The position numbers and the translations under genes are program-made. A DNA stretch of 62,803 bases from Setomelanomma holmii (Eukaryota > Ascomycota > Dothideomycetes > Pleosporales > Phaeosphaeriaceae). Below the pieces are notes generated by a model that searched no databases, had not been told where the DNA came from, and saw nothing but the letters and a program-made list of their open reading frames with translations. Where the stretch lies: the NCBI GenBank assembly GCA_010015745.1, contig ML978305.1, positions 1 to 62,803 on the forward strand, given 5' to 3'. This document shows positions 1-11,890 of this stretch, in pieces. How positions within the stretch are numbered: the first letter of the stretch is position 1; every line of letters begins with the position of its first letter.

Positions 1-1
1 T

Positions 2-253
2 GGTGACCATTACGCTGTTTTGAACTTTTTAAAAAGGAAACGAGGATGGATACAGTATGATGTTGAGAAAGGCGAAAGACTCAGCCAAGAATATTGTGTT
101 GTTGTAGGAAAGACAAAAGAGCGTGGTAGTGAGTTATACTACGTACTAGTTGTCGTGCCGACTAGCGTAGAAAGCGAGTACACGAGGGTTGGAATCGGAA
201 TGATTCGATGCAGTCACGTTGAGAGATGGGAGAAAGGCGTCCGAGTAGTGTGA
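2..253 (+). CDS. C-terminal fragment, possibly of a HET-domain protein
   Basis: The frame is open from the first bases of the window to a TGA at 251-253, so the 5' part lies outside. The last residues alternate hydrophobic and charged positions (YYVLVVVPTSVESEYTRVGI, then a Trp-containing tail). This resembles the extreme C-terminus of fungal heterokaryon-incompatibility (HET) proteins, which often end in a 'YYVLLVxP...EYxRVGxG' strand pair. No catalytic or diagnostic core is visible, so the assignment is by impression only. It could be an unrelated hypothetical protein or a chance frame. Confidence 0.35.
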   Translation, partial: GDHYAVLNFLKRKRGWIQYDVEKGERLSQEYCVVVGKTKERGSELYYVLVVVPTSVESEYTRVGIGMIRCSHVERWEKGVRVV

Positions 254-634
254 AAGATACTGCGCTGGAAACCCAGAGTAATTGATGCTATACAGACTCA
301 ACTTCGACTTATGAACACAGGCTATTTGTTTGTCTTCCATACTGTTCATACCTATATGAACTTGAGTTGCGATAGAGATGTATCGTGGCAATCAATTGAG
401 CAGTGAAATGCGTCGGGTAGGCGGCCAGCGCTTGTGAGCGGGGAGGAATTGTGCTGCGGCAACTTCTTGCATGTTTGCTAGCGGGTTAACACTATTCCTA
501 ATCTGTAAGGTGGGGCATCATGATCCCTGCTTGCGTTGTGGCGCATACTCTGTTGCAATTGTGTTCCAAGGGGAAGCCGGTTTCGCTAAGGACTGTACGA
601 GTACTGTGTGTCCGTTCTGCTCCGTGGTGTCGAT
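254..634. other. Intergenic, nothing recognised
   Basis: Only short overlapping frames without family resemblance. No RNA gene or repeat was seen. Confidence 0.4.
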
Positions 635-1373
635 TCAGGGCAAAGCCGACCATATCATGTTTCCTTCACGGTCGATGCAGACTTGAGGGCAATTGTTCGA
701 CTGCTTTTTGGGAAAATCCATCATGAGTCGGGACAGGACCTGGAGATGTTTCCTTCGCAGCTGCCCCAAAGCAATCGAAGAAGTCGCGCGTGATGCTTCG
801 TTGTCGTTTTCGTCGCATTGAGAGATTCGGATAATAGTTCGCGCATACAAACGATATGTGATTCTGACAAAGGCCATCGCATCAATCTGGGCTGATCTCA
901 AGAACAGTGGATCAGAGCGCGTTTGGAAATTAAGCTCAATCGCAGACGGAGTCTGTATGATATCAGAGCTGAAGAGATAGCCCTTTGCGAGAAAGTCTTC
1001 GCCACGTCCTTCAAGCCAGGAGCTCAATGCTTCTAAGCCTGATGAGCTCGTATACATTTGCTGACGGCGCAGACGAACGATGATGGCTTTCGAAAGGACC
1101 AAACTCTCGATGGCTGAATATCTAATGCGTCTGGAAATGACGACGAGCGCAGAAAGCAAATCCACTCACTGGTCAGCGATTGTCGAGATCGAACACAACA
1201 GTATCAAGGCTCTGGAGGACTTGAGTCATGATCGCTTGACGAAGGTACGAGGGGAGACCGTCAAGAGAGGTTTCGGGTCGCGCCGTCCTCCATTCAATAA
1301 TCTTCCCTTGGTCCGTGATGCTGAACTTACGCTCAAGCACATACGTCGGATGGCTTTGACCATTGGTAGTCAC
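635..1373 (-). CDS. Uncertain hypothetical gene in two pieces
   Basis: Two minus-strand frames lie head to tail. The upstream piece (1373-1173, 66 aa, contains GLPSYLRQAIMTQVLQSLD) is followed by a downstream piece (to 635, about 176 aa, rich in Arg, Leu and Ser, with an amphipathic helical look). They are separated by a TGA next to a CGCTGACCAG sequence that looks like a branch point and acceptor. I could not find a donor that joins the two pieces in frame. Either the gene has an unusual intron or it is a decayed relic. No family was recognised, no signal peptide or membrane segment is visible, and no function is proposed. Confidence 0.25.
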
Positions 1374-2064
1374 TGGATGGATAACTTCGCCTTTTAAGTG
1401 TGAAAGTCAAGGTGAATCGTGTCCATCAGATGGTTTGAACGTGCGTATTGACGAAGTTGCAGGCAATCATCTTGGACAAAGGTTTCCAGCATTTGATTCA
1501 GTGTGAAGGCCTCTAATACGAAAGCCTATGAGTTCCACCGGCGCGGGAGGCCGGCGTGTAGGCGCAGGTCGAGTCGTCTGGCTGTGCTTGAGAAAGTGAT
1601 GCGTGACTGTAGGCGAGGCGCTGACCACAAGAGCTTCGTGAGAGGCCCCAAAAGAACATCGCTCTGTGAGTACATGCATCCGGTAGGACATATTGAGCTG
1701 ACATCGATCATGACTGGGTTAAGTAGATTGGCGAGGCACCCGATTCCGTTGACATGATCACATGATTTACGGTGTTGGGAACCGCCCCAGCGATAGCCGC
1801 TCTTCATTGCTGGAGATGAATTACCTATATCCCTCAGCTAGACACCGACGCCCAGGGTATTACGTGCCTATGCCAAAAGCCTTTCATGTCCATGCTACCC
1901 ATGGTTATGAATACCGTCAACACACTGATGACTCATCTCAATGCCCATGCTCTTGATCATATCTTCCATGCCCGATCGAACTCCGAAACGCCATACTATT
2001 TTATCAACAGCCCCTTTCCATGCGGAGTTGCGATGCTTTTCGTCTATATCTAATGGTAGTCCTA
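1374..2064. other. Intergenic, downstream of the histidine kinase
   Basis: No convincing gene. Several short frames overlap on both strands between 1467 and 1956, none with recognisable motifs. Confidence 0.4.
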
Positions 2065-5000
2065 TCATGTGTGTACTTTGTGTGCGGCATCTGCTGCTTC
2101 TGCATGTTTACTCGGCACGACTAGACTCAATGGGCTGCTAAGGTCCAGCGTACTGGGATATCGTGATGCCAGCTCTTCGATCTTGGGTATCAATTCGCCA
2201 ATACGGAAAGGTTTCGAGACGACGTCGTCCATGCCAGCAGCTAGTAATGTGGCTATCTGCTCACTCCTCGCGTTCGCAGTGACGGCGATGAGCGGCACGT
2301 GGCAACGGAAATCGCCAGCTTTCTCTAGCTCTCTTATTTTACTTGTGCATTGCAATCCGTCCATGGTGGGCATCTCTTTGTCCATCAGGACGACGCCAAG
2401 GTCGATGGCGTCGAGTGGCGCGTTCTTCCAATATGTCGACTTCATGAGTATCTCCAGAGCTTCTCCGCCGTGATTCGCGACGTGTGTCGTGATGCCGTGA
2501 TTGTGAAGCTGTCGTTGTAGGACCTTTTGGTTCACTTGCTCATGTTAGTGTTACGAATCCATTCGCGGAAATTGCGACATTACCCAAGTTATCTTCCACA
2601 ATCAGCACCTTCAAGTCAGACCTTTGCGGTTTGGCTTTTGCGACAACTTTGCTCTTCTCTGGTAGCGTGGCGAAGTCCTTGATCTTCGGAGGCACGATAA
2701 GCCTCTCCTTGTCCCTTGCGTTAGACAGCTTCCTGGTGATGGTCACACCTGTTGCGCCTTCAACTGCTTCACTGGGCTCGTGACTTCTCCGACATTTGAC
2801 GTAAAAAGCAAACGTGCTTCCCTTCCCCGACTCAGACGAGACACCGATCTCGCCTCCTTGCATTTCAGTTAACTCGCGCGAGATGAATAAGCCAAGTCCT
2901 GAGCCGCCATATTGCACGTGTGTTCTCGGACTTGCTTGCTGAAACCGTTGGAATAAGACCTTGAGTTCCTCGGGACTGAGTCCGCGACCTGTGTCACGAA
3001 CTGCGAACTCCAAGTAAATCTCCTCGCCGTCACCCCAATCGGGGCCAAAGGTCTGATCCATGCGCTTCGCGCGCATTTGAAAGTAGCTGACGCAAGGGTT
3101 TACGCCAGCTGATGGTCGTTTGCGTGACGCTGAAAGGATGACTTTGATTGTGCGTGTTTCTTCTGTCGTGGTGAATTTGATTGCATTCGTAGTCAAGTTT
3201 ATCAAGACCTAGCGAAAGTCAGTAAGCCTAATGTGAGCGATATCGGCTGCGTACCTGAAGCACTCGCGAAGGATCAATCTTGACCCAATCGACATTGAGT
3301 TCTTTGAAGGAGTCGGTAAGAACGAATTCCATTGAAATTCCAGCTGTCTGAACTTCGCCTTCGAACATCTTCAAGGCGCGTTGTACGACCTGCAAAGGTT
3401 GTGCGTCGACCGGTGTAACCTGACAGAACATTAGCAAAGACTCAAAGAGAAGAAGAGTTGAATATACCATGAGCATCGCACTGTCGAGTTTGGACAGCGT
3501 CAATATGTCATCAACAATCCTCTTCTGATGCTGAGCGCAAAGAGCGATCGTTTGTGCTGCATCGATAGAGTCTGTCACGAGGCCATCAGAAATTCTCTCC
3601 GATCCAGTTGCCCTGAAGTCGCTCAGGGTTGTCGATATCTCATCAGCGCACTGCAGGATAGCGCTTAGAGGGTTGCGCATCTCGTGGCTGGTGATGTCGA
3701 TAAAGTTCTCTTGTTGCCTCTTGAGCTCAACAGCCTCTTCCATCTTCCGCTTTTGGAAGCCTTCGGCCCACTTTTGCGGACTGATGTTGGTGATACTACC
3801 AAACACGCTCTTCAGCTGTCCGCTCTGGTCCTTCTCCGGGAATGCAGAAAACAGCACCCAAGTGTCGCCCTTGTTTCGGTTTCGATCCTCCCAAGGCGCC
3901 TTGAACCGAAACTCAACATTGATGGCTGCAGCGTTATCGACAAGTCGCCGCCAGTGCTCTTGAATAAGACTCTGATCTTCCTCTTTCACGTAATCAATCC
4001 ACCGGTCTGTTCGATCGCGCTCTTTCGGCACTCGAGAAATCTCATACCAAGTGTCGTTGCAGTACGTTATACGTCCGGCATGGTCAGCGATGAAAAGTCC
4101 CGCTGGTGAGTACTCCGCCATGCGTGTAAATCGAGTCTCGCTTTCCCTGGCTTCTTGTGTCCGAGCAGCGAGTTGTGCGGATAGATTGAAACGGTCTTCC
4201 GCGGCGAGCTTCGCAGCTTTCTGACCTCTTCGAATCTCTTCCTCAAACAAAACTACCGAGGCTAGTGAGGTTGCCAGCTGTCGGCTCAGCAGTTGTACGA
4301 ACAGATTGTAGTCATCGTCGTAGGGTCTGCGCGGATTGATGCCCATAACAAGGAACCCCAATATCGTCTCGCCTGTGGTAGGATGTATGGGGCATATGAC
4401 GACATCTCGACAAGCATCTCCAAAGCCACGCCAATCGAAACCTTCCATCATCGCTTGAGGAAGATCACCAGATCCTATACTGACCACAACAGGCTTGTCG
4501 GTCTTCATGACTTCTCGGAATACAGGCCCAAATCCGTCATGGCCTTCCTTGAGATCAATCTGATCGGGCGCAGCTTGATGACCAGACGGAACTCCCAAAG
4601 AGCCTTCCAGATAGCACGTCTTGTTTCCGAGCAGACTGCTAGAATGCAAAGAGGACGAGTCACTATCGTTCTCGTCGGACACGGAATATAGTAAGACGAA
4701 AGGCGTATCGAATTCGTTCTCGGTCAGCGCTATGAGCACCTGATCCCAGAAACCTTTGATGTCTCGCGCGATCGCCGTGCGCTCGCCAACCTCTCGGAGA
4801 GTCAACATCCGCCTTTCGGCGATTTTCCTCCTCGTTTTCTCGAAAGCCGGATTGTACAGACCCATCACGGTTCCGTCCTCACCGACCATGGGGATGATGG
4901 ACCACGAGAAGTATGTTTCTTCGAGAAACCCGCTTCGCTTCATGAATAAGCAATCGTCGTCCTTCATCGTAGCTTGTCCGGTCAAGCGGGCATTCGCGAA

Positions 5001-6826
5001 CACATCTTTGACTTCGTCCCAGATCTCAGCCCATGCAACTTTATAGCTTTGGCCCATGAGAGCCGGATGCTTTTGACCAGCGAGACCTGTATAATGCGTT
5101 AGCAAGCCTCCTCGTGGCGAAAACACTGTAGTTACAGACCAATATAAGCTTCATTATAAATGGCTACCAATTCATCACCCCAATACATTGCGGCTGGGTG
5201 AGGACTTGCCCTGTATCGTGTCAGAAATGGGCGCATAGCGCCTGACACCAGTACTTACATGATTAGATTACACATGGCGCGGAGGTCGTTTGACCAGTAC
5301 TCGATCGGGCCCAAAGGCGTATTTGCCCAGTCTACCGATCGGGCAAATTGTATGTGCCTTGGCAGTGACGAAGACATGGCCAATCTTGTCCAGTCGAAAA
5401 AGCCCATATCGTGCTGTTCTTGCGGGAGATCCGGTTCTCTATGGAAAGAGTCAACGTCGCCTGCACTATGAGCTCGGAGAACGCACTCATTGTTAAAGGA
5501 AGACGACTCTTCGACAGAAGGAACGGTTACAGTGGAAGGCTTTTGGAATATGCCGCTGCCGTCTCGAGGAGATATTCTTGCAGATACTGGAGGAGCGTTC
5601 TCTTCGGTGCTTGGTATCGGGCTGCCGAAGTAGTCTTGAGGCTCGCTTCGTCTCGCTGAGGAGGATGACGTCCCGGCACTGTTCACTGGAATGATGCCGA
5701 CCGAGGACGTGGATGGGATGGCAAAATCAATCGGACCGCTCGCGGGGGTAATGCTGGCTGCAGCATGAATTGGCACGGCTCCCGAAACTACCCGCAGTCG
5801 TCTTCGCAATGTATAACACGACCATATCACGCCCCCGTGCTCGACTGGAGATGGATTGATATCCAGATGCTCGCCTTGGATGATCGTGCTCAGCAACCAG
5901 GTGCGAAACTGGTAGGTAGCGTGTGCTAGCGCGTCGTCTGGTGCGTTCTCTGGCGCTTTGCCCACAACCAACTCCCATGTTGCAGAATTTGAGCGCAAGG
6001 CACTGTTCGCAAACAGTATCTGCAAGCTGGACGACTCAGGTGCATAATTTGCGACATCGCCAACATCGACAATGAAGGTTGGCCGTGTGTCCTGCTCCAG
6101 CAACTCAACAATGCCCACTGATCCCAGCAGTCGCAGAGGGTCGCCACGCTCCCGCGCATCGGGAGATATTGTTCGCGGCAGACTCGACCGCTCGCTGCTC
6201 CTTCCGCTGGCGACGCTGGTGGGGCCTGGAGGGCTCAGACCACTGAAGGTGCCACGGGCGAGTGTGACCGTCTTGATGCCGCCCTCCTCGCCCCGCGTTT
6301 TGCTGAGCATCCTCGCAGCCGCCTCTGAGCTCGAGAAACGCGGCGGGAGGTGTGGCCGCGCACTTCGTGACGAGAAGAAAAGTGGCGAGGGTGGCTGTCC
6401 GTTGCTTTGGCAGTGTGGGTTCCTGGTGAAGGCAAGGTGGTCGATGGAGAGACGCGCGCGATGCTGCAGACGGCGCCGCTTGTGCAGTGGTTCACTGGCA
6501 GGCTCTTGGGGCCTCGAGGGCGTAGCGTCGCTCGTGGGTGGCGGTGGCCGCTTCCTCCCAGCGACTGTAGGCGGCGTGCGCACCCCAATGCTGTGCAGAG
6601 AGGCAGAGAGAGGCCGCGGGATTGAGTCGCCAAGCTCAGGTCGCGCGTCTGGCTGCCATGTGGGTTGTGGTGTCTTCAGTAAACTCGGACGCTGCTCGAA
6701 CGGCGTGACAGGCGTCGCTGGCGGAGGGTTGAGAGCGTCGCGATCGTCGGTCGAGCTCTCTCTGCGAATGGCAGGTGGGTTATTCGCCGTGTCTCTGCCT
6801 GTGAAGATGGACAACGGCTGGGGCAT
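2065..6826 (-). CDS. Hybrid histidine kinase (PAS-PAS-GAF-PAS-HisKA-HATPase-REC)
   Basis: Fungal two-component sensor: it should autophosphorylate on His and pass phosphate to its own receiver Asp, feeding an HPt/response-regulator relay. Six exons close the frame to 1505 aa; introns are 5258-5211, 5139-5087 (donor GTCTGT), 3467-3420, 3254-3209 and 2583-2535. ATG 6826 is the first in-frame Met. Residues 1-235 are low complexity, Pro/Ser/Arg-rich. A PAS-like segment lies at about 240-350, a second at about 490-640 (contains WANTPLGP), GAF at about 640-830 and PAS at about 860-980. The H-box is TSHEMRNPLSA with His about 1014. N- and G-boxes are INLTTNAIKFT, DTGRG and GGSGLGLF. The receiver has VEDN, phosphoacceptor Asp about 1401 (VLMD) and Lys about 1457 (SKPF). 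All catalytic residues look intact. Signal and fungal HK class are not assigned. Confidence 0.93.
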
Positions 6827-8750
6827 GTGGGTGCCGGGACGCTCGTCGGCAGGTACGAGAAGTGCCGGCCAGACTCGCTGCTCGCCGTGTTGAGCCCCTG
6901 TGCAAATACTTGAGGCTATCGTCACCAACGTCACGCACGACCGAATTGAGGCCGGGAAGCTGCTCGATCGCGCGACTGCAGGACATCGGCGCTAGGTGCA
7001 TACAGTGGTTGGGGCCACGGCCAGACGCGCGGGCCAAAACGCTACGTCGATGGCGATCTAGGGTGCTGGACTTAATTCGCGGGTCTGCAGATTTTTGGCG
7101 TACATGGGAATTGCGTATTGTCACGTGTGCTATTATCTTGACGTGCTCTCACGCATGCGCCGGCAGAGGCTGTCTACGTCCCTGCCCTTGGGAGCTACTG
7201 TGTATGTACAATAATGTGGAAGGGGTCAAAGCATCCACTCCGTCCATTTACATCAAAATCTCGCTTCCCCCGGACTCGATCTCAGCCCATGTCGATCTGG
7301 GGACGGCACGTTCAAGGCCGCCACTTTTCCATCACTTGCATGAGCATAATGGCATGTTCCACCTCCTCAGGCGCTGTACAGTAATTGCTGCCAGTCTCCA
7401 AGTTGCATGGCGGTTCTGTAGTGATTCCTGTCATGCCATGGTTCGAAGGACGTCATACGCAGATTATTGGAGGCGGCCAAGCGAGGGTCTAGACCTCGAG
7501 CGCTTCATCGCGGATGCAAGTCAATCGCCCGCAAGCGCTCAACATCCGCGAGGTGTCTGATCCTCGCCAATCTGTTAAAGATCGAGTCTTCTTCCTCTCT
7601 ACACTGACAGACATGTCTGACATGTTGGAAGCCTGGATTGTGCTATGCCTCCCTTGCGCCTTCCATCCCACGTCTTTTGAGCAGGTGGGGTTACCCGCTC
7701 CGGCTGCTGTACCTGGCATTCTTGCCGAGTGGCCTCACCAACGCACCCTCACAATCCACACAAGGTTGCCGCCACGATCACAACGCGAGACAGCGCAACT
7801 ACACTCGCACACTTACACCAGCTAGAATCACTTTGTCAAAAAAATCTGTCTGATTGAGGGTCTAGAGACAACACCTCGAGCACTGCGCTACTGGGTGCCA
7901 CGTATCACCTCGATCTCTATGATGGACAGCTTCTTCTTTTCTTTGTCTTCTCACCCATTCACTCTTGAGCTTCTTGTCTACTTTCAAAGTCATCTCTCAT
8001 GCCTCCCTCAGCCACCTCATTCATGCATGCTGCAGTACATCAGCAAGGCTCCACCTGCAAGTGTTACAAGGAGTGCGGCGGGTGCAGCGAATGTGGCTGA
8101 GCAAAAAATGGCGCATGCCGCTAACGAGCTACTATCACTACCATCCGGCAATACCTTACAAGATTATCATGTTACAAATGTACGTATGGGGTTCGTACTC
8201 TTGCAGGATACTCCACTCCGCAGAGCCGTTCTATCCGCTCGACAAGCTTATCTTTCAATGCTTAAATCTGACACTGTGCCAGCAATGAATATAACAATAC
8301 AGACACGGCAGCCGACACTGATCCTGCTTAAATCATCGACATTGCTGTCCTACAGCCAAGCGTCACTAATCTCAAGCTCAGGTTGTTTGAAGCTGATGCT
8401 AGCCGCCAGAAGCATCAAACCCTCGCATGACCCCACTTATCTCGAGCTGTTCGCCATTGAACAGCCTCCACTGCCCCGCGACGTGACGATACAAACAATG
8501 TTGCCAAGGACGTACAGCCTGAGCGATTTGCTGAAGCACGCGGATTGCACTTTCCCGAAGGCGTTCAGGCGTCATGAAGCCCCGCTGCCAGCAGTGCCCA
8601 CACCATTTGCTTAAAAGCCCAGTGTTTGCCCCGCTCACGGTTGGTGTTCACCCAGTCTCGCAGTCTCGCAGTCTCGCATTCTCTCAATCTCTCAGAGCTC
8701 ACTACGATCTTTCCTGCATCAAGCACTTGCTTTCGGTTTGTGCTCTGGCA
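6827..8750. other. Long intergenic region upstream of the kinase
   Basis: About 1.9 kb. A 239-codon plus-strand frame at 7895-8614 has no start context, domain or biased composition and is treated as chance. The direct repeat 'acatgtctgacatgt' sits near 7611. The region probably holds the histidine kinase promoter and the WW gene promoter; no defined element can be supported. Confidence 0.4.
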
Positions 8751-9800
8751 ATGGACTTCCTCAAGAAGAAGACGAAGGAGTTGCTCGATGACGACGAGAA
8801 GAAGCCAGAAAAGAAGCCCGAGGGTACGACTACCAGCAAAGTATAGATTCCATCTGATGAAACTTCAGAGGCCCACAAAGACTCGTCCAAGGACTCATCC
8901 CAGGGCGCTCCTGGTGAGCGTGGCGCATCTGACTCTTTCTATAATCAAGGTCCTCCGCTGGTGGACCGCTGCTGCAACAACATCAGCAGTATCCACCGCA
9001 GAGTCAAGGCTACCCTCAACAGGGTCAGGGCTACCCTCCCCAAGGCCAGGGCTATCCTCCTCAGGGTCAGGGCTATGCGCCTCAAGGCTACCCACAACAG
9101 CAGCCTTGCGGTCAGGGACCACCCCCAGTGGGGCCGCCTGCACCCATGGGCGCACCTCCTCCGATGCCTCCTGGCTAGACTCAGCAATGGGACTAGAACA
9201 GCCAGCGGTGGTACTATGTCGAGCAAGCTACTGGCCGCACGCAATGGGATCCTCCCTCGAACTTGCCGCCCGGTCCATACGCGCCACCACCCTCCGGTGC
9301 GCCTTACCAGGCGCCTGGTGGGCACGATGAGCGAGCACTATTTGGCAACACGCAAGGACACCAAGGGCATGACTACACTGCCTCTGGTGCTGCGACAAAC
9401 GAAAAGGAGAAGAAGAAGAAGAACAAAGATCACTCCACTGCTATGCTTGCCGCCGCAGGTATTGGAGGTATCGCAGCCGGTGCATGGATAGGTCACGAAC
9501 TCAGTAAGCTAGTCCTTTCGATATCGTCATACCATTTGCTGATATGCAGTAGCCGAGGACGACAACAAGTCCTCGTCCGCTGATTGTGCCGCTGCACCTG
9601 CCGCAGCTCCCATGTACGGTGCTCCGCCTGCCAACCCCTACGGCCAGTCCGCATACCCTCCTCCCGTTCCGACTCATGACGCAGATGGCTCCTTCATCTC
9701 AAGTAGTGATCGCGAGTCGCTCGAGGAGAAACGTCAGGAAGCCATCGAGGCGCAGCAGGAGTACGAAGAAGAGCTCCAGGAAGCGTACGACTCCGACTGA
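8751..9800 (+). pseudogene. WW-domain protein gene with frameshift and two in-frame TAGs
   Basis: The coding pattern is clear but interrupted. It starts at ATG 8751 (MDFLKKKTKELLDDDEKKPE), with an intron 8824-8868. A Gly/Tyr/Pro/Gln repeat follows (QGQGYPPQ units, about 8985-9110), then a WW domain ending RWYYVEQATGRTQWDPP (about 9200-9255). Next are a Lys-rich stretch, a short hydrophobic Ala/Gly segment (MLAAAGIGGIAAGAWIGHEL), an intron 9504-9549, and an acidic C-terminus ending at 9800. Three lesions are visible. The frame entering from exon 2 (up to about 8950) differs by one base from the repeat and WW frame. TAG codons lie at 9176-9178, where the first signature Trp belongs, and at 9194-9196. 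WW domains bind proline-rich ligands. It may be a recent pseudogene, an edited transcript or affected by sequence error. The other open frame through 8961-9491 is a by-product of the repeat. Confidence 0.6.
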
Positions 9801-10897
9801 GACTAGTTCCCGTTTCGTCATGTCGTTGCAGCCGTATTTCGAGTCTTACGCTTCGCTCGCGGAAGAGATCATTCACATCCGTTCTCCTATCTGTCATGAC
9901 CGTTCAAATGTCACCGTCGGATACAACGGCAGTCGTGACTATTGACACGACACGCGTGTGCCCTGTTCACACGCCGGCAAGCACGAGGAAATCTTTCACT
10001 GGGCTTCAAAATGCCTGCTGAACGGATACGTAAGCGCCACAAGTGTGGCATCTCGGGGGCTTGCGGCTGTGGCATCAGTGTGGTTTGGCAGGTGCTTCCC
10101 GGCGCTTCACGAGCCGCTGTTGTACTGTATGCATGCATATCTGCTGCACTACGCGTGGATGAGGTCTTGGTATTGCTTGGCGCAGTAATGCAAGGATGCT
10201 GGATGGCAGGGGTTTCAAGGCTATGGAGAGAACGGATTTCAAAGACGTTTTCTTCTCTTTGACTCAATTTGTCCCTTGGCCAGTGTCTTGAAGACAATAA
10301 GTCACATAGACAACCCCTATCGCTAATGTTCGATGGAAATTCGAATGCGAAGTATATAACGGAGTGAGGTGAGGTTCACAACGTGCATGCAAGCGTGCCG
10401 GTTTGCCGAACACTAGCGTCAGTTGTGGGCGCTTATGCTCGTACAGGGTGGGATTAAGCGGGGCATTTCAGGAGTGGCTCACGAATGTGGCCGTCACAAA
10501 TCCTTCGATGCAGCGCATGCGAAAATAATTGAATGCAAGCAAGCTCATTCGGCATTTCGATGGAATTCCATTGTCGAGTTTAGAAGGCTCTTGTGATTTG
10601 TAAAAGAGAAGGGACTCTATCCTCATGGAAGGCGGATTTGTAGGAGCGATGAGGCGGTGCAAATATGGTACTGAAGCGGGTCTATCCGGCACCGTCAGAG
10701 TTCATGCCGGGCTGACGGGCTGGGATCAGGGGGTGAAGCGGGCGGTTTCCGTTAGGGGACCGAGAAGTGACAGGCAAAGAGTTCTCAAGCGCTGCTTTGA
10801 GGAGATGTCATCGAGGGGCTGCGCCACACTACCTTTCGGATTGAGCTCGGTCAAGCCAGGCAGCCCAGGTGATCCTGCAGTATGCATTACTTTGAAT
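9801..10897. other. Intergenic, nothing recognised
   Basis: About 1.1 kb between the convergent WW relic and the DNA glycosylase. Only short frames without family features. Confidence 0.4.
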
Positions 10898-11890
10898 TCA
10901 TTGTTGACTCTGAAGATCATCTACTCTCGGTACAAATCCCCTCTCTTTCCTCCTTCTCTGCACCCATTCCCCGAATGGTCTCCAGATCGCTTCTTTCTCG
11001 GCTGGTTTCAAACTCGCGGCAAGACCACTTGTGCTCGTCGCTACAAACACTCTACTTCCTTTCCATTCATCCTTCCCATTCCCAGCAACACCCTCACCAC
11101 CACCCAGCCCATCCGATGCATCCTTCCCGCCCAAACCCATATTCTCCCCCTCCTCCTGCCACCCATACCTAAACTCCCCCTTCCCCAATCCCCTCCCATG
11201 CTTCCACCTGAAAATCGCCTCCCAAATCCCCTTTCCCACAATACACACCGCCTCCGGCCTCCACATCGCAATTTTCGCGTCCAACTCCCCCGCACCAGCC
11301 AGCATTTCCGCCCTCGACAGCTCAGCAGCGTCTTTTGACGGCCTTGACACGATATTCGTATTACCGATGCAATACAACGCGGGTAGTGAGCGGTCTTCTT
11401 CCGGCTTCAGTCGTCGATCTGTCAGGCCTGAGGAGTGCAGGAGTTTCCAAAAGTGGTTTGAGGGGTGTGCATAGGCGTGCCCCTGTGTCGCCGTCTGGAC
11501 GCCTGGGTTTGTGCCAACGAAGATGCAGATTAGGTTTGGTTCTAGGATATCGATGAGGGGGGAGAGGTGGGCGTATTTGGACGGGTCGGCGTATTTACTT
11601 GGTGTGCGCTTTTTCTTGGGGTGCGGAGAGCCGGTGGTGGTGTCGAGGTCATGTGAGGTATTGCTTAAAGCGCGTTTTGCGGCGCGTTGAGGTCGTGATG
11701 TCGGTGCGGCACGGGTAGGCGATGTTTGTGATGTCTCTGTAAATTTGAATTTTGACAGTTGGCCTTTGAATGATGGTGCTAGTAGTGATGCTTCTGCCTC
11801 ATCTGATAGCTCTTGCTCGCTCGACGCAACGCCCCCATTTTCTTCTGCAATCTTCGCCTTTATTGAGCGTGTTGGAGGCATAACCATCAT
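10898..11890 (-). CDS. G/T(U)-mismatch DNA glycosylase, TDG/Mug/Thp1 type
   Basis: Base-excision repair enzyme that removes uracil or thymine from G:U and G:T mismatches in the nucleus. It is a single exon of 330 aa. The N-terminal 100 residues or so are basic and Ser/Thr-rich with PKKKRTPSKYAD, a likely nuclear localisation and non-specific DNA-binding tail. The catalytic fold starts at about residue 110 (PLIDILEPNLICIFVGTNPG). The Asn of GTNPG corresponds to the catalytic Asn of the TDG/Mug family (GINPG). NHFWKLLHSSGLT follows, as expected. The second signature near the C-terminus is VATSTSGLAAS, occupying the place of the family's substrate-wedge loop. A Gly/Lys-rich insertion (about residues 245-270) lengthens the protein. 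Several Met codons cluster at the start (MMVMPP), so the exact start is uncertain by three residues. Confidence 0.88.
   Translation of the reverse strand: MMVMPPTRSIKAKIAEENGGVASSEQELSDEAEASLLAPSFKGQLSKFKFTETSQTSPTRAAPTSRPQRAAKRALSNTSHDLDTTTGSPHPKKKRTPSKYADPSKYAHLSPLIDILEPNLICIFVGTNPGVQTATQGHAYAHPSNHFWKLLHSSGLTDRRLKPEEDRSLPALYCIGNTNIVSRPSKDAAELSRAEMLAGAGELDAKIAMWRPEAVCIVGKGIWEAIFRWKHGRGLGKGEFRYGWQEEGENMGLGGKDASDGLGGGEGVAGNGKDEWKGSRVFVATSTSGLAASLKPAEKEAIWRPFGEWVQRRRKERGFVPRVDDLQSQQ

Noticed and set aside
6072..6893. 273-codon plus-strand frame
   Set aside because: It is antisense to the GC-rich, low-complexity head of the histidine kinase, has no start context or domain, and is a by-product of composition.
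7895..8614. 239-codon plus-strand frame
   Set aside because: No recognisable domain, no biased codon use that I can see, and no intron or start signals. Probably chance.
8961..9491. 176-codon Arg-rich frame through the WW gene
   Set aside because: Off-frame reading of the QGYPPQG repeat; the real pattern is in the neighbouring frame.
10625..11338. 237-codon Pro-rich plus-strand frame
   Set aside because: Antisense to the C-terminal part of the DNA glycosylase and composed of reversed low-complexity sequence.
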